Assembly: GCA_944392535.1 (NCBI GenBank)
Contig: CALXWY010000002.1
Span: 1 to 64,000, forward strand
Reading direction: 5' to 3'
Length of the DNA stretch: 64,000 bases
Source of the DNA: an uncultured Alphaproteobacteria bacterium
GTDB taxonomy: Bacteria; Pseudomonadota; Alphaproteobacteria; Rs-D84
Below are positions 26,996 to 35,602 of the stretch, one piece after another. Under the pieces are notes generated by a model, which was given only the letters and a program-made list of their open reading frames with translations, was not told the origin of the DNA and searched no databases. The translations under genes and the position numbers were made by a program. Positions within the stretch are counted from its first letter, which is position 1, and the number at the start of each line of letters is the position of its first letter.

Positions 26996-27463
26996 ATGCA
27001 ACGCAGTATTATAAAATTTGGTCAAGTATCTGAAAATCGTAAAGCGCGATATAATTATTCTGTTGAAGATACTATTGAGGCCGGGATTTCACTGACTGGC
27101 GCAGAATTAAAATCTGTGCGTTATGGATTGGTCACAATCGTGGACGGGTTTGTTCAACGGCGCGGACGTGATTTGTACTTGGCAGGAATAGAAATTCAAA
27201 AATTACCCACGGCTGCACGTATCGTTAATTTTGACGAACGGCGACCACGGCAATTGCTGTTGCATCGTGCACAAATAAACAGACTGATTGGCAAGTTGCA
27301 AGAACGTGGCGCAACAATTGTTCCGTTAAAGTTATACTTTAACAATCGCGGAAAATTAAAGGTCTTGTTGGGCGTTGGATATGGAAAAAACAAGGCGGAC
27401 AAACGCGAAACAATTAAACGCCGCGAATGGGAAAAGAATAAATCACGCATATTAAAGGGCTAG
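26996..27463 (+). CDS. smpB: SsrA-binding protein SmpB
   Basis: This 155-residue partner of tmRNA in rescue of stalled ribosomes matches the family in NRKARYNYSVEDTIEAGISLTGAELKSVR, YLAGIEIQ, RRPRQLLLHRAQINRLIGKLQERGATIVPLKLYFN and KLLG-like GVGYGKNKADKRETIKRREWEK. Full length including the basic C-terminal tail that enters the ribosomal A site. No tmRNA gene was seen nearby. Confidence 0.95.
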   Translation: MQRSIIKFGQVSENRKARYNYSVEDTIEAGISLTGAELKSVRYGLVTIVDGFVQRRGRDLYLAGIEIQKLPTAARIVNFDERRPRQLLLHRAQINRLIGKLQERGATIVPLKLYFNNRGKLKVLLGVGYGKNKADKRETIKRREWEKNKSRILKG

Positions 27464-27472
27464 TGCGCAGTG

Positions 27473-27811
27473 ATGCAAATTCAGCAAGAACATTTTATAA
27501 AAAGTCAAATTACAGAATCTGATTATAACCGTGCACGATTTATATTACGTAATACGCATTTTGTGCCACACATACGAAAAAACTGGTTACGCAATTATGA
27601 TATGGGTGAAATTATGAATTGCGCGCATCATATCGTTGTGAATTATGAAAATCCAAATTTTACATTTAATAAAATGTCTGAATATATCAGCACGCAAAAA
27701 ACAATCAAATTGTTAAACCAATCAATCCCAGAATGGAAACGTGCGGTCAATGCGTTTTGGCGTGAATATATCAAGGCGGCACGTAATATGAGAAAAATGC
27801 ACAACAAATAA
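27473..27811 (+). CDS. Hypothetical protein (112 aa)
   Basis: This is an unrecognised, mostly helical, basic protein with several Asn and aromatic residues (YNRARFILRNTHFVPHIRKNW; YISTQKTIKLLNQSIPEWKRAVNAFWREYIKAARNMRK region). It lies 9 nt after smpB and just before a terminator, so it ends that transcript. GTG at 27470 is an alternative start. Confidence 0.6.
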   Translation: MQIQQEHFIKSQITESDYNRARFILRNTHFVPHIRKNWLRNYDMGEIMNCAHHIVVNYENPNFTFNKMSEYISTQKTIKLLNQSIPEWKRAVNAFWREYIKAARNMRKMHNK

Positions 27812-27845
27812 AAAAAACACCCGTAAATTGTGGGTGTTTTTTTTA
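27811..27845 (+). terminator. Terminator after smpB and its follower
   Basis: ACACCC and GGGTGT pair across a short loop and are followed by eight T residues; the A-tract on the other side makes it usable for the opposite-strand gene as well. Confidence 0.8.
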
Positions 27846-27857
27846 TACGCAGTCAAA

Positions 27858-28379
27858 TTAATTTGCCGCGCGGCGCAAATCGCGAACCACAGTGCGATAT
27901 TCTTCGCGTGTGATGCAACCATCGCCATTTGCATCCATCGCCGGTAACGCATTCTGTAAACGCGGACATTTTACAGACGACACATCCAGACATCCATTAT
28001 CAAAATCTGCACGTGGGCAACGCGCATTTTGGCAATCCAGTAATTTTGCCGCACCGAATCCCAATGCAAAAACGATTAAAATCATTATCAGTTTTAACAT
28101 GAAACGACCAAAACGTGATCCACCACTGCGCGCACACTTGCAATCCGCGCCGCATTCACAGTTGTGACCACATTTACATTCATTTGTTTCCGGTGTTGGG
28201 ATATTATTTTGTACCACATCTGGCGAAACAACTTTTTTAACATCTGCTTTTTTGGGTGCAGTTTTTTTAACTGTCGCCTTGGCAGGTGCTTTTTTTGCAG
28301 CCGGCTTTTTCGCATTGGCCGCCACAGTCTTTTTCGCTGTTGTTTTAGTAGTTGGCTTTTTTACAGATTTTGATGGCAT
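27858..28379 (-). CDS. Lys/Ala/Pro-rich membrane protein with Cys cluster and EF-hand
   Basis: This 173-residue protein combines four parts. Residues 1-50 are a histone-H1-like tail of Lys, Ala, Thr and Pro (KKPAAKKAPAKATVKK). Residues about 67-83 form a Cys-rich patch (CKCGHNCECGADCKC) suited to metal binding. A transmembrane helix follows (FMLKLIMILIVFALGFGAA). The last part has four Cys and one EF-hand (DANGDGCITREEYRTVV). I know no named family with this order. The topology implies a basic cytoplasmic tail and a calcium-binding periplasmic end. Confidence 0.75.
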   Translation of the reverse strand: MPSKSVKKPTTKTTAKKTVAANAKKPAAKKAPAKATVKKTAPKKADVKKVVSPDVVQNNIPTPETNECKCGHNCECGADCKCARSGGSRFGRFMLKLIMILIVFALGFGAAKLLDCQNARCPRADFDNGCLDVSSVKCPRLQNALPAMDANGDGCITREEYRTVVRDLRRAAN

Positions 28380-28471
28380 TTTTATTCCTTTTTTCTTTCA
28401 AGCATGTTGATTGTATTCAATATTAAAAATCAAGTAAAGTAAAAATTCTTAAAATACCAAAAAATTATAAT

Positions 28472-28495
28472 AAAAAATCCCACCAATCGGCAGGA
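28472..28495 (-). terminator. Terminator after the HU gene
   Basis: On the minus strand TCCTGCC pairs with GGTGGGA (two G-U pairs, 4-nt loop) and is followed by six T residues. Confidence 0.6.
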
Positions 28496-28527
28496 CTTTT
28501 TATCACAATTTTTATAAAACTGTGGGT

Positions 28528-28800
28528 TTAGTTCAATGCATCTTTCAATGCTTTGCCCGGTTTGAACTTTGGCTGTGTTGACGCAGGAATCTTTATCGCA
28601 GCACCAGTTTGTGGGTTACGACCAGTTGTTGCCTTGCGCTTTGCGGTGGCAAATGTGCCAAAGCCGACCAAACGAACTTCGCCCTTCTTTTTCAAAACTT
28701 TTGTAACTGTGTTGATGAAAGCATCCAAGCATGCCGCCGCAGTTGCCTTGGTAACTTCAACTTCATTTGCGATTGCTTCAATCAATTGCTGTTTGTTCAT
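28528..28800 (-). CDS. hup: DNA-binding protein HU
   Basis: This 90-residue nucleoid protein forms a dimer that bends DNA. MNKQQLIEAIANEVEVTKATAAACLDAFINTV is followed by VRLVGFGTFATAKRKATTGRNPQTGAAIKIPAS, which holds the beta arm with Arg-Asn-Pro, then KFKPGKALKDALN. The start at 28800 has GAAAGGAG upstream. It has a long leader of about 150 nt from the promoter at 28955-28983. Confidence 0.95.
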   Translation of the reverse strand: MNKQQLIEAIANEVEVTKATAAACLDAFINTVTKVLKKKGEVRLVGFGTFATAKRKATTGRNPQTGAAIKIPASTQPKFKPGKALKDALN

Positions 28801-28954
28801 GTGTTTTCTCCTTTCATATAAATTTATACAAGGTGTCCGGCAGTCCCAAGGCAATGCCAATGAAATCAAAACCCAATATTTGCAGCATGTTTAACAATTC
28901 CACACCCGCAACGCTTTGCATTTCATAGACATTGCCCGTCCTGCTTATACGAAT

Positions 28955-28983
28955 CGTAGAGAATTCGGGCGTTTAAGTCAAGA
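28955..28983 (-). promoter_or_regulatory. Promoter of the HU gene
   Basis: On the minus strand TTGACT (28983-28978), 17-nt spacer, TACGAT (28960-28955). The near-consensus -35 fits a strongly expressed gene. Confidence 0.6.
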
Positions 28984-29038
28984 GCATATTTAATATTTTG
29001 GTATTTTTTGATTTGTTGACAAATTACATAAATATCGG

Positions 29039-29515
29039 TCAGTTATGAATCGCATCCGCCCGAACAGCACGCGCATTTGGCGACGAATCTTCGCATAATA
29101 CCCATTCACCCGCCAATCCATCAACATGAACTGTTCTGAAATAATTCGGGGTCACCGCAAACATCAATACAATAACACATACCCAGAACAAAAACTTTGT
29201 CATTTGCCATGGTTTTGCAAAACTGTCGCGCTTGAACGAATCTTGCAATAAATTTTGGTACAGCGCCCACCCCCAACTGAACAACAGCAATATAATTACA
29301 AAAAACAATCCAATCAGCATATACTGTGAAAACGGTCGCAACGCCGCGGCAAATCCGTCCCAAAACGAACTGGTCACCGGACAGATATACAATGTGTTTG
29401 CCGCGACATCGGGCGCAACCTGGATTGCGTCATTTGGCGCCAACTGTAACCCAAACGACGAAACAATTATTATTGCCGTCAATGCCACAATTGCAAACAA
29501 CATTGTTGGTTTCAT
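29039..29515 (-). CDS. Hypothetical membrane protein with three TM segments
   Basis: This 158-residue protein has helices at about 4-23 (LFAIVALTAIIIVSSFGL; may be a signal anchor), 66-88 (YMLIGLFFVIILLLFSWGWAL) and 105-122 (FLFWVCVIVLMFAVTP). A periplasmic-looking segment between the first two contains one Cys, and the C-terminal tail has another. No family is recognised. It is monocistronic, GGGGGAATAA precedes the start. Confidence 0.65.
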   Translation of the reverse strand: MKPTMLFAIVALTAIIIVSSFGLQLAPNDAIQVAPDVAANTLYICPVTSSFWDGFAAALRPFSQYMLIGLFFVIILLLFSWGWALYQNLLQDSFKRDSFAKPWQMTKFLFWVCVIVLMFAVTPNYFRTVHVDGLAGEWVLCEDSSPNARAVRADAIHN

Positions 29516-29568
29516 TTATTCCCCCATTGAATTGATGTCAATTTATTATATCATAAACAACTAAATAA

Positions 29569-29597
29569 TTGCAATTTTATAAACTTTTATTTACAAT
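29569..29597 (+). promoter_or_regulatory. Promoter of the glycosyltransferase-like gene
   Basis: TTGCAA (29569-29574), 17-nt spacer, TACAAT (29592-29597). The ATG at 29605 comes 7 nt later with no Shine-Dalgarno sequence, so the transcript is probably leaderless. Confidence 0.65.
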
Positions 29598-29604
29598 CAC
29601 CCAC

Positions 29605-30420
29605 ATGATACGCAAGAAAGCAAACTTGGTAATTGGACTGACAACATTTAACAATGAAATGTTGCGTATTTCTGTGCCAGCACTGGGTAAATTTGCCCAG
29701 AAATTTACGCTGGTCATTCATAATGACAATCCAGTTACAACCGTATCACGGCGTCAAATTCGCCGAATGGGATACTGTGGCGATTTGCATATTATAAACA
29801 GTACCCAGAACGTTGGACTGATGCGTTCGCGAATGGCAATTGTCCAAGAAATACGTAATATCGGCATCAATCCGGACTGGTTTATTTTCTGTGATGATGA
29901 TGACATATTGGTTAATATTGATATGCCCGACGTATCAAATGAAAATTTCGCTGTCATTCAAAATGCAATTGCAATTCGTCATCGCATGGGCGACATGTTG
30001 CGCGCAATGGACAGTCCGACTGACATTGACCCAGATGGTGAAAATATTATATTTATGCGACCAAATATCGGATTTGCCGGAAACATAATACGTGGGACGG
30101 TGATGTTCGGGCTGAATCGTATTTTACAGAATATATCTGATGCGATTTTGCAAATTGACGACAGTCTGGAATACATGCCACCAACAGATGCAATTATGTG
30201 GGCATTTGTAAATATATATGCCAAGCATGTTAATCAAAATTCTGCCCCAATATACATGGACAAGATTGGGTACATAAAAAACGAACTGGATACCGCACGC
30301 ATGAAATATGGTCGTTTGGCGCGGCCGGTTCGTAATCCCGACGAACATTATCGCCGTGCAATTGCAAAATATACCGCAATTTTGAATTCTGCACTGGATG
30401 CTGCGGCCCTGCGGGGCTGA
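29605..30420 (+). CDS. GT-A-fold glycosyltransferase-like protein
   Basis: This 271-residue protein starts with NLVIGLTTFNNEMLRISVPAL, a typical GT2 first strand and turn. It has VGLMRSRMAIVQE in the place of the nucleotide-sugar contact region and WFIFCDDDDILVN as a DxD-type metal site near residue 95. The second half (GFAGNIIRGTVMFG, MPPTDAIMWAFV) resembles acceptor-site loops. It probably transfers a sugar to an envelope or capsule component, but donor and acceptor are unknown. It stands alone, transcribed from its own promoter. Confidence 0.65.
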   Translation: MIRKKANLVIGLTTFNNEMLRISVPALGKFAQKFTLVIHNDNPVTTVSRRQIRRMGYCGDLHIINSTQNVGLMRSRMAIVQEIRNIGINPDWFIFCDDDDILVNIDMPDVSNENFAVIQNAIAIRHRMGDMLRAMDSPTDIDPDGENIIFMRPNIGFAGNIIRGTVMFGLNRILQNISDAILQIDDSLEYMPPTDAIMWAFVNIYAKHVNQNSAPIYMDKIGYIKNELDTARMKYGRLARPVRNPDEHYRRAIAKYTAILNSALDAAALRG

Positions 30421-30465
30421 TGCGATAGATACTTAAACTTTTTTCATGTAATTAAAAATATCTGA

Positions 30466-30494
30466 TTGAAAATACGCAGTGTTGCGTATAAAAT
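30466..30494 (+). promoter_or_regulatory. Promoter of alaS
   Basis: TTGAAA (30466-30471), 17-nt spacer, TAAAAT (30489-30494). The mRNA would have a short leader carrying AAAGGA before the ATG at 30522. Confidence 0.65.
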
Positions 30495-30521
30495 TGCAAC
30501 AATAATTAAAGGATTACAGCC

Positions 30522-32582
30522 ATGAAATATAACGACGTTCGCAAAACATTCTTGGATTTCTTCAAAGAAAAAAATCACGTAATTGTGCCGTCTGCGTCAT
30601 TAATACCAAATGACCCGACGTTGCTGTTTACGGTTGCCGGCATGGTACCATGGAAGGGTATTTTACAAGGTACAGAACCCGCATTCGCACCACGCGTTGC
30701 AGATGTTCAGAAATGCATACGCGCCGGTGGCAAGCATAACGATTTGGACGAAGTTGGATTTGATGGTCGGCATCATACGTTCTTTGAAATGCTGGGAAAT
30801 TGGTCTTTTGGCGATTATTTCAAAGAAGGCGCCATAGAAATGTCGTGGGAACTGTTAACCAAAGTATTAAAATTGGACCCAAAACGTATGCGTGTCACAA
30901 CACACATCAGTGACGATGAATCAACAGAAATATGGCGGCGCGTCGCCGGTAAAGATGCCATTCGTTTGGGCGATAAAGATAATTGGTGGTCGGCGGGTGA
31001 TACCGGGCCATGCGGACCATGTACCGAAATATTCTATGATTTTGGCGAAGACTTTCAAAACGAAGATGACCGCTGGGTTGAAATATGGAACGATGTTTTC
31101 ATGCAATACGACCGTGATGCAAACGGAAATCTGAGCCCGTTGCCAAAACAAAATGTTGATACGGGCGCTGGGCTGGAACGCTGGGTCGCCCTGTTACAGG
31201 GAAAAACAGATAACTATGACACAGATTTATTTCAAAATCTGATTCACGCAACCGAAGATATCGTTGGCGTAAAAAAAACAGATGAAAATGTTTCTGCGTT
31301 CAAGGTAATTGTTGACCATATGCGTGCGGTTGGTTTCGCAATCGCCGACGGCGTTATCCCCAGCAATACAGATCGCGGATACGTAATTCGCCGTATACTG
31401 CGGCGCGCCATGCGATATGGGCAAATTTTGGGTCATCGTGGCGCATTGTTGTCAAAACTGTATCCGCAATTGGTAACAGAAATGGGTGATGCGTATCCAG
31501 AATTGGCACGTGAAGAAAAACGCGTTGTTGAAATAATCCAGAATGAAGAAAACGCCTTTTCTGAAATGTTACAAAATGGAATAAAGTTACTGGATAACGA
31601 AATTCCAAATGTGCAAAACGGTATATTAAGTGGCGATGTCGCGTTCAAGTTATTTGATACATACGGTTTTCCGTTGGATTTAACCCAAATTATTCTGCGC
31701 GAACATAATATTGATGTTGATGTGGCCGGATTTGAACGCGCGATGCAAGAACAAAAAGAACGCAGCCGCGCCAACACCAAAGGAACAAGAACCCTGTGGG
31801 AATCACAAACAGAACTGGTGCCAACCGATGACAGTTATAAATATGCCCCAGACGATAAACTGGAATCACGCGTATTGGCAATTTTACATAATGACGAATT
31901 TGTGTCGTCTGCAAATCCGGGTGACGATGTTGAAGTCGCATTGGATAAAACAAACTTTTATGGAACCCAGGGTGGCCAGGTCGGCGATTCTGGTGAACTG
32001 GCAAATCCAAATGGCGCAACACTGATGAATGTAACAGAAGCAGCGCGTGTCGGAAATGTCGTTATTCATCGTGGGCAATTGACTGAAAAAATCAGTGTTG
32101 GTGATACAGTGGTTACACGCATCAATAAAAACACGCGCCAACAGACCGCACGCGCGCATACGGCAACGCATTTGTTACAGGCCGCATTACAACATGTCTT
32201 GAACGAAGACGTTCATCAACGCGGGTCCAAGGTATCGCCGGATTCTGTGCGTTTTGACTTTTCGTTTGGTCGCGCAATGACAGATGATGAAAAACGCGCA
32301 ACCGAAGATTTGATAAACAAATGGATTAACGCTGATATGCCGGTATCACACGAAGAAATGTCGCTGGATGCGGCAAAGCAACGTGGCGCAACCGCACTGT
32401 TTGATGAAAAATATGGTGACACTGTCAAGGTCATTACCGCGGGCGATGTATCGTGCGAATTGTGTGGCGGAACACATGTTTACCATACGGGCGAAATCAT
32501 TCGGGCACGGATTAACAAAGAAAAATCTATCAGCAGTGGTATTCGCCGCATCACAATGTCTGTGGGAACAATGGCAGAATAG
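30522..32582 (+). CDS. alaS: Alanyl-tRNA synthetase lacking the C-terminal domain
   Basis: This 686-residue enzyme charges tRNA-Ala. The class II catalytic core is present (FTVAGMVPWKGILQG, GRHHTFFEMLGNWSFGDYFK, GDTGPCGPCTEIFYD, DTGAGLERW), as is the editing domain with HTATHLLQ (HxxxH) and CELCGGTHV. The protein then stops about 190 residues short of typical bacterial AlaRS (about 870), without the DHHA1/C-Ala domain. The TAG stop is followed at once by a terminator, so the short form looks genuine and not a frameshift. Short AlaRS forms are known, chiefly from reduced genomes and organelles. Confidence 0.93.
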   Translation: MKYNDVRKTFLDFFKEKNHVIVPSASLIPNDPTLLFTVAGMVPWKGILQGTEPAFAPRVADVQKCIRAGGKHNDLDEVGFDGRHHTFFEMLGNWSFGDYFKEGAIEMSWELLTKVLKLDPKRMRVTTHISDDESTEIWRRVAGKDAIRLGDKDNWWSAGDTGPCGPCTEIFYDFGEDFQNEDDRWVEIWNDVFMQYDRDANGNLSPLPKQNVDTGAGLERWVALLQGKTDNYDTDLFQNLIHATEDIVGVKKTDENVSAFKVIVDHMRAVGFAIADGVIPSNTDRGYVIRRILRRAMRYGQILGHRGALLSKLYPQLVTEMGDAYPELAREEKRVVEIIQNEENAFSEMLQNGIKLLDNEIPNVQNGILSGDVAFKLFDTYGFPLDLTQIILREHNIDVDVAGFERAMQEQKERSRANTKGTRTLWESQTELVPTDDSYKYAPDDKLESRVLAILHNDEFVSSANPGDDVEVALDKTNFYGTQGGQVGDSGELANPNGATLMNVTEAARVGNVVIHRGQLTEKISVGDTVVTRINKNTRQQTARAHTATHLLQAALQHVLNEDVHQRGSKVSPDSVRFDFSFGRAMTDDEKRATEDLINKWINADMPVSHEEMSLDAAKQRGATALFDEKYGDTVKVITAGDVSCELCGGTHVYHTGEIIRARINKEKSISSGIRRITMSVGTMAE

Positions 32583-32585
32583 CAA

Positions 32586-32611
32586 AATCCCCATTCATAT
32601 GGGGATTTTTA
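32586..32611 (+). terminator. Terminator after alaS
   Basis: AATCCCCAT pairs with ATGGGGATT, followed by T residues. Confidence 0.8.
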
Positions 32612-32831
32612 TTTACTGCTTGCATTTACGACAAAATGTACTAACATTACATGGGTCAGAGAGATGAACCTTTTCCCCCCGGATTATTGTTACATATAAA
32701 ATACGCGTATTCTGGGCATGGAAAGCAAACCGTATTGCCACCAAGATTCACTGCAAATAAAGAATTCGTCTTTATTGGTAATGAATTTTGTGGCAATGCA
32801 CAATTGTATAACGTAAACAAAGGATTATTTT

Positions 32832-34631
32832 ATGGTAAAAGTAAAAGCAAAAAAAACAGCCACGGAAACAGACGTTTCAATGGATAATATCCCTGCGCCT
32901 ATTAAGGGCATGAACAAACACGAAAACGATAACAACGATGAAAAATTGTATTTTATGGCGTTGGGCGGGCTGGAACATGTCGGTCAAAATATGTATGTGT
33001 ATAAATACAAAGGAAAATATTTAATCGTTGATTGCGGAATGGGTTTCTTGGAAGAAGAAATCGGCGCCGGTGATGTGCAGTATTGCGATACAACTTGGCT
33101 GGAAAAACGCAAAAAAGATGTCGTTGGGTTCGTTTTGACCCATGGACACGAAGATCATATTGGGGCATTAAAATTCGTATGGCCAAAATTCAGAAAGCCA
33201 ATTTATTGCACCCGTTTCCCCGCAGAAATATTGCGTCAAACATTCACCGGGGTTGAAATAGATTTTAACCCAGAAACAGATATCGTTGTATTTGACCACC
33301 ATGGCGCAACACTGGATTTATCACCGTTCCAGGTGGAAACATTTCATGTTTCGCATTCTGTACCCGAAGCGCAGATGCTGATTATAAAAACACCAGCGGG
33401 CAAAGTACTGCACACTGGGGATTGGACATTCAATGACGACAATCCAATAGAAGAACCAACAGATTACGCCCGTTTGCGCGAGATTGGTTCTGATCCAAAA
33501 TTATTGGCATGCATGTGTGATTCAACATCTGCATCGCGCCAAGAACCACAAACAACCGAAATCCAGGTTCGTGAAACATTAACCGAAATTATGAAAAATG
33601 CCCCGGGACGCGTGCTGGTTACCGGATATTCACGCAGTATTGCACGTCTGAAAATGTTTGCCGAAGCCGCACATGCCGCGGGACGTGTTGCCGCAATCAA
33701 GGAACGCAGTAATCCAAACCCGGTGCCGTTTGTCGGATTACCAGAATTCCGTAAAATCGGCATAGAGTTTGGTTATCTGAATGAAGATGACGTATATCTG
33801 CACACAGATATCAAAGACTTGCCCGCGGAAAAACAGGCGATATTTTTAACCGGTTCCCAGGGTGAACAATATGCAATGCTGACCCGGCTGTGTCGTGGGC
33901 ACGTGAAAGAAATGAAATTACAACCCACAGATACTGTTTTATTCAGTGCGATTATCATCCCTGGACGCGAACAAGATGTGTCGTATCTGTACAATAAATT
34001 GGCCAGAATGGGCATCAAAACACACACGATATATGACACGGACCACCTGCACGCCAGTGGTCATGCCGGGCGCCCAGAATTTGAACGATTCTATGATATG
34101 GTTCACCCCCAGGTGTCTGTGCCAATGCACGGCGATTATATAAACGAAATGCTGAATGGTAAAATGGCAATGGAACGCGGTGGCGCAAAGTATATGATGG
34201 TCGTTCACAATGGCGAAATGATCGCATTAAGCGATGGCGAAGCACCATATGTTGCGGAAACAATTGAAACACGCTTTGTCGTTATGGAAGGCGAAACAGA
34301 ACGCAGCGCTGATGACCAAGTGTACAAAAACCGCAAGAAAATTGCCACGAATGGTGCAGTTTTTGTCACGTTGCCGGTGGACAAGCGCGGATTCTTGAAA
34401 GGAACACCCGAAGTATCCAGTGCCGGAATATTTGAAACCGATGAAACCGGATTTATGAAACGCCAAATTCAAATTGAAATTACAAATGCGATAAATAATC
34501 TGACCAAAACAGAACGCAAGGATAAAAATAATTTGATTCGTGCGGTACAATCGGCATCTAATAGGGTTATTCGGGCGTCACTGGGGGCGGATAAAAAACC
34601 ACAGTACAGTGTGCATTTTGTACAGAAATAA
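32832..34631 (+). CDS. rnj: Ribonuclease J
   Basis: This 599-residue metallo-beta-lactamase/beta-CASP ribonuclease acts in mRNA decay and rRNA maturation with 5'-3' exo- and endonuclease activity. Motifs: LTHGHEDHIGAL (HxHxDH, near residue 103), FHVSHSVPE, LHTGDWTF, the CASP block SGSQGE-like LTGSQGEQYAML, SAIIIPGRE and HASGHAGRPE, and HGDYINEM. An N-terminal extension of about 35 Lys-rich residues precedes the core. AAAGGA precedes the start. The 180-nt leader from the alaS terminator has no clear gene. Confidence 0.94.
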   Translation: MVKVKAKKTATETDVSMDNIPAPIKGMNKHENDNNDEKLYFMALGGLEHVGQNMYVYKYKGKYLIVDCGMGFLEEEIGAGDVQYCDTTWLEKRKKDVVGFVLTHGHEDHIGALKFVWPKFRKPIYCTRFPAEILRQTFTGVEIDFNPETDIVVFDHHGATLDLSPFQVETFHVSHSVPEAQMLIIKTPAGKVLHTGDWTFNDDNPIEEPTDYARLREIGSDPKLLACMCDSTSASRQEPQTTEIQVRETLTEIMKNAPGRVLVTGYSRSIARLKMFAEAAHAAGRVAAIKERSNPNPVPFVGLPEFRKIGIEFGYLNEDDVYLHTDIKDLPAEKQAIFLTGSQGEQYAMLTRLCRGHVKEMKLQPTDTVLFSAIIIPGREQDVSYLYNKLARMGIKTHTIYDTDHLHASGHAGRPEFERFYDMVHPQVSVPMHGDYINEMLNGKMAMERGGAKYMMVVHNGEMIALSDGEAPYVAETIETRFVVMEGETERSADDQVYKNRKKIATNGAVFVTLPVDKRGFLKGTPEVSSAGIFETDETGFMKRQIQIEITNAINNLTKTERKDKNNLIRAVQSASNRVIRASLGADKKPQYSVHFVQK

Positions 34632-34632
34632 A

Positions 34633-34658
34633 AATCGCCCATTTGGGCGATTTTTTTC
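34633..34658. terminator. Bidirectional terminator between rnj and xerC
   Basis: AATCGCCC pairs with GGGCGATT, A-tract on the left and T-tract on the right; it serves the two convergent genes. Confidence 0.85.
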
Positions 34659-34664
34659 GTTATC

Positions 34665-35597
34665 TTATTCAGACTGTTCCGGGTCGTCATCGTGGGCACG
34701 TGGATGCGCGTGTTCGTATATATTCATTATTTCCGACATGTTTACACGGGTATACAATTGCGTCGTTGACAATGATGAATGTCCCAACAATTCTTGCAAA
34801 CTGCGCAAATCAACACCACCCGATAACAGCGCCGTTGCAAACGTATGGCGCAATGCATGCGGGGTTACATAATCCGGCAATTGCAAATAATTGCGCAATT
34901 TTTCAATAACTTTTTCCGCCATGCGTGATGACATCGGCAATCCGCGCACACTGCGAAACAGTGCATCATCTGGTCCGGCACCAAATGGGCGCAAGCGCAC
35001 GTATTTTTCAATCGCATCCATTACCGATGGTAACACCGGAACAATACGTTCTTTGGCGCCCTTGCCCAATATTCGCAACGAATTCGGCCGCCCCATAATA
35101 TCACGATTTTTTAATGCCAGCGCTTCGGATATACGCAATCCGCATCCAAACATCAGCATAACCAACGCCCAATCACGCGCCGCAATCCATGGCGCGTCAT
35201 TATCAATACTGCGAATTGCATCGTGCATATCTGCGACATCTGTTACATCAATTGCCTTGGATAACTTTCGTGGTACCTTGGGCGAAGAAATTAATCCAAT
35301 TGCGTCATTATGTACATCATGCGTCTTGGATAAATAACGAAAAAAACCGCGCAGCGACGACAGCGCGCGCGCCGTTGATGTGTGTGACAGCCCACGGCGC
35401 TGGCGGTCGGCCAGCCACGCACGAAAGCACACTGTGTCCGCATTCGCCATATCCGCCAACGAAATGTCGGAACCATTAAAGTTTTCATAAAATTTGATAA
35501 AATCATGAATGTCTGAATCGTACGCCGCCGCCGTATGCCCAGAATAATTTTTGGTTTTGGTTAAATATTCTGAAAATTCGGCGACGACGTCATTCAT
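34665..35597 (-). CDS. xerC: Tyrosine recombinase XerC-type
   Basis: This 310-residue recombinase resolves chromosome dimers at dif together with XerD. The N-terminal SAM-like domain (FSEYLTKTKNYSGHTAAAYDSDIHDF) is followed by the catalytic set Arg in GCGLRISEAL, Lys in LGKGAKERIVP, HALRHTFAT (HxxR), GHSSLSTTQLYT (His and nucleophile Tyr). XerC is favoured over XerD by the family feel of the N-terminus, but this is not certain. It lies 5 nt after the SIMPL gene in an operon and far from the mobile island. Confidence 0.88.
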   Translation of the reverse strand: MNDVVAEFSEYLTKTKNYSGHTAAAYDSDIHDFIKFYENFNGSDISLADMANADTVCFRAWLADRQRRGLSHTSTARALSSLRGFFRYLSKTHDVHNDAIGLISSPKVPRKLSKAIDVTDVADMHDAIRSIDNDAPWIAARDWALVMLMFGCGLRISEALALKNRDIMGRPNSLRILGKGAKERIVPVLPSVMDAIEKYVRLRPFGAGPDDALFRSVRGLPMSSRMAEKVIEKLRNYLQLPDYVTPHALRHTFATALLSGGVDLRSLQELLGHSSLSTTQLYTRVNMSEIMNIYEHAHPRAHDDDPEQSE

Positions 35598-35602
35598 CAA
35601 GA

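Noticed and set aside
32651..32887. 78-codon open frame between alaS and rnj
   Set aside because: No ribosome site, overlaps the rnj start, and composition is not protein-like. Left as unexplained leader of rnj.
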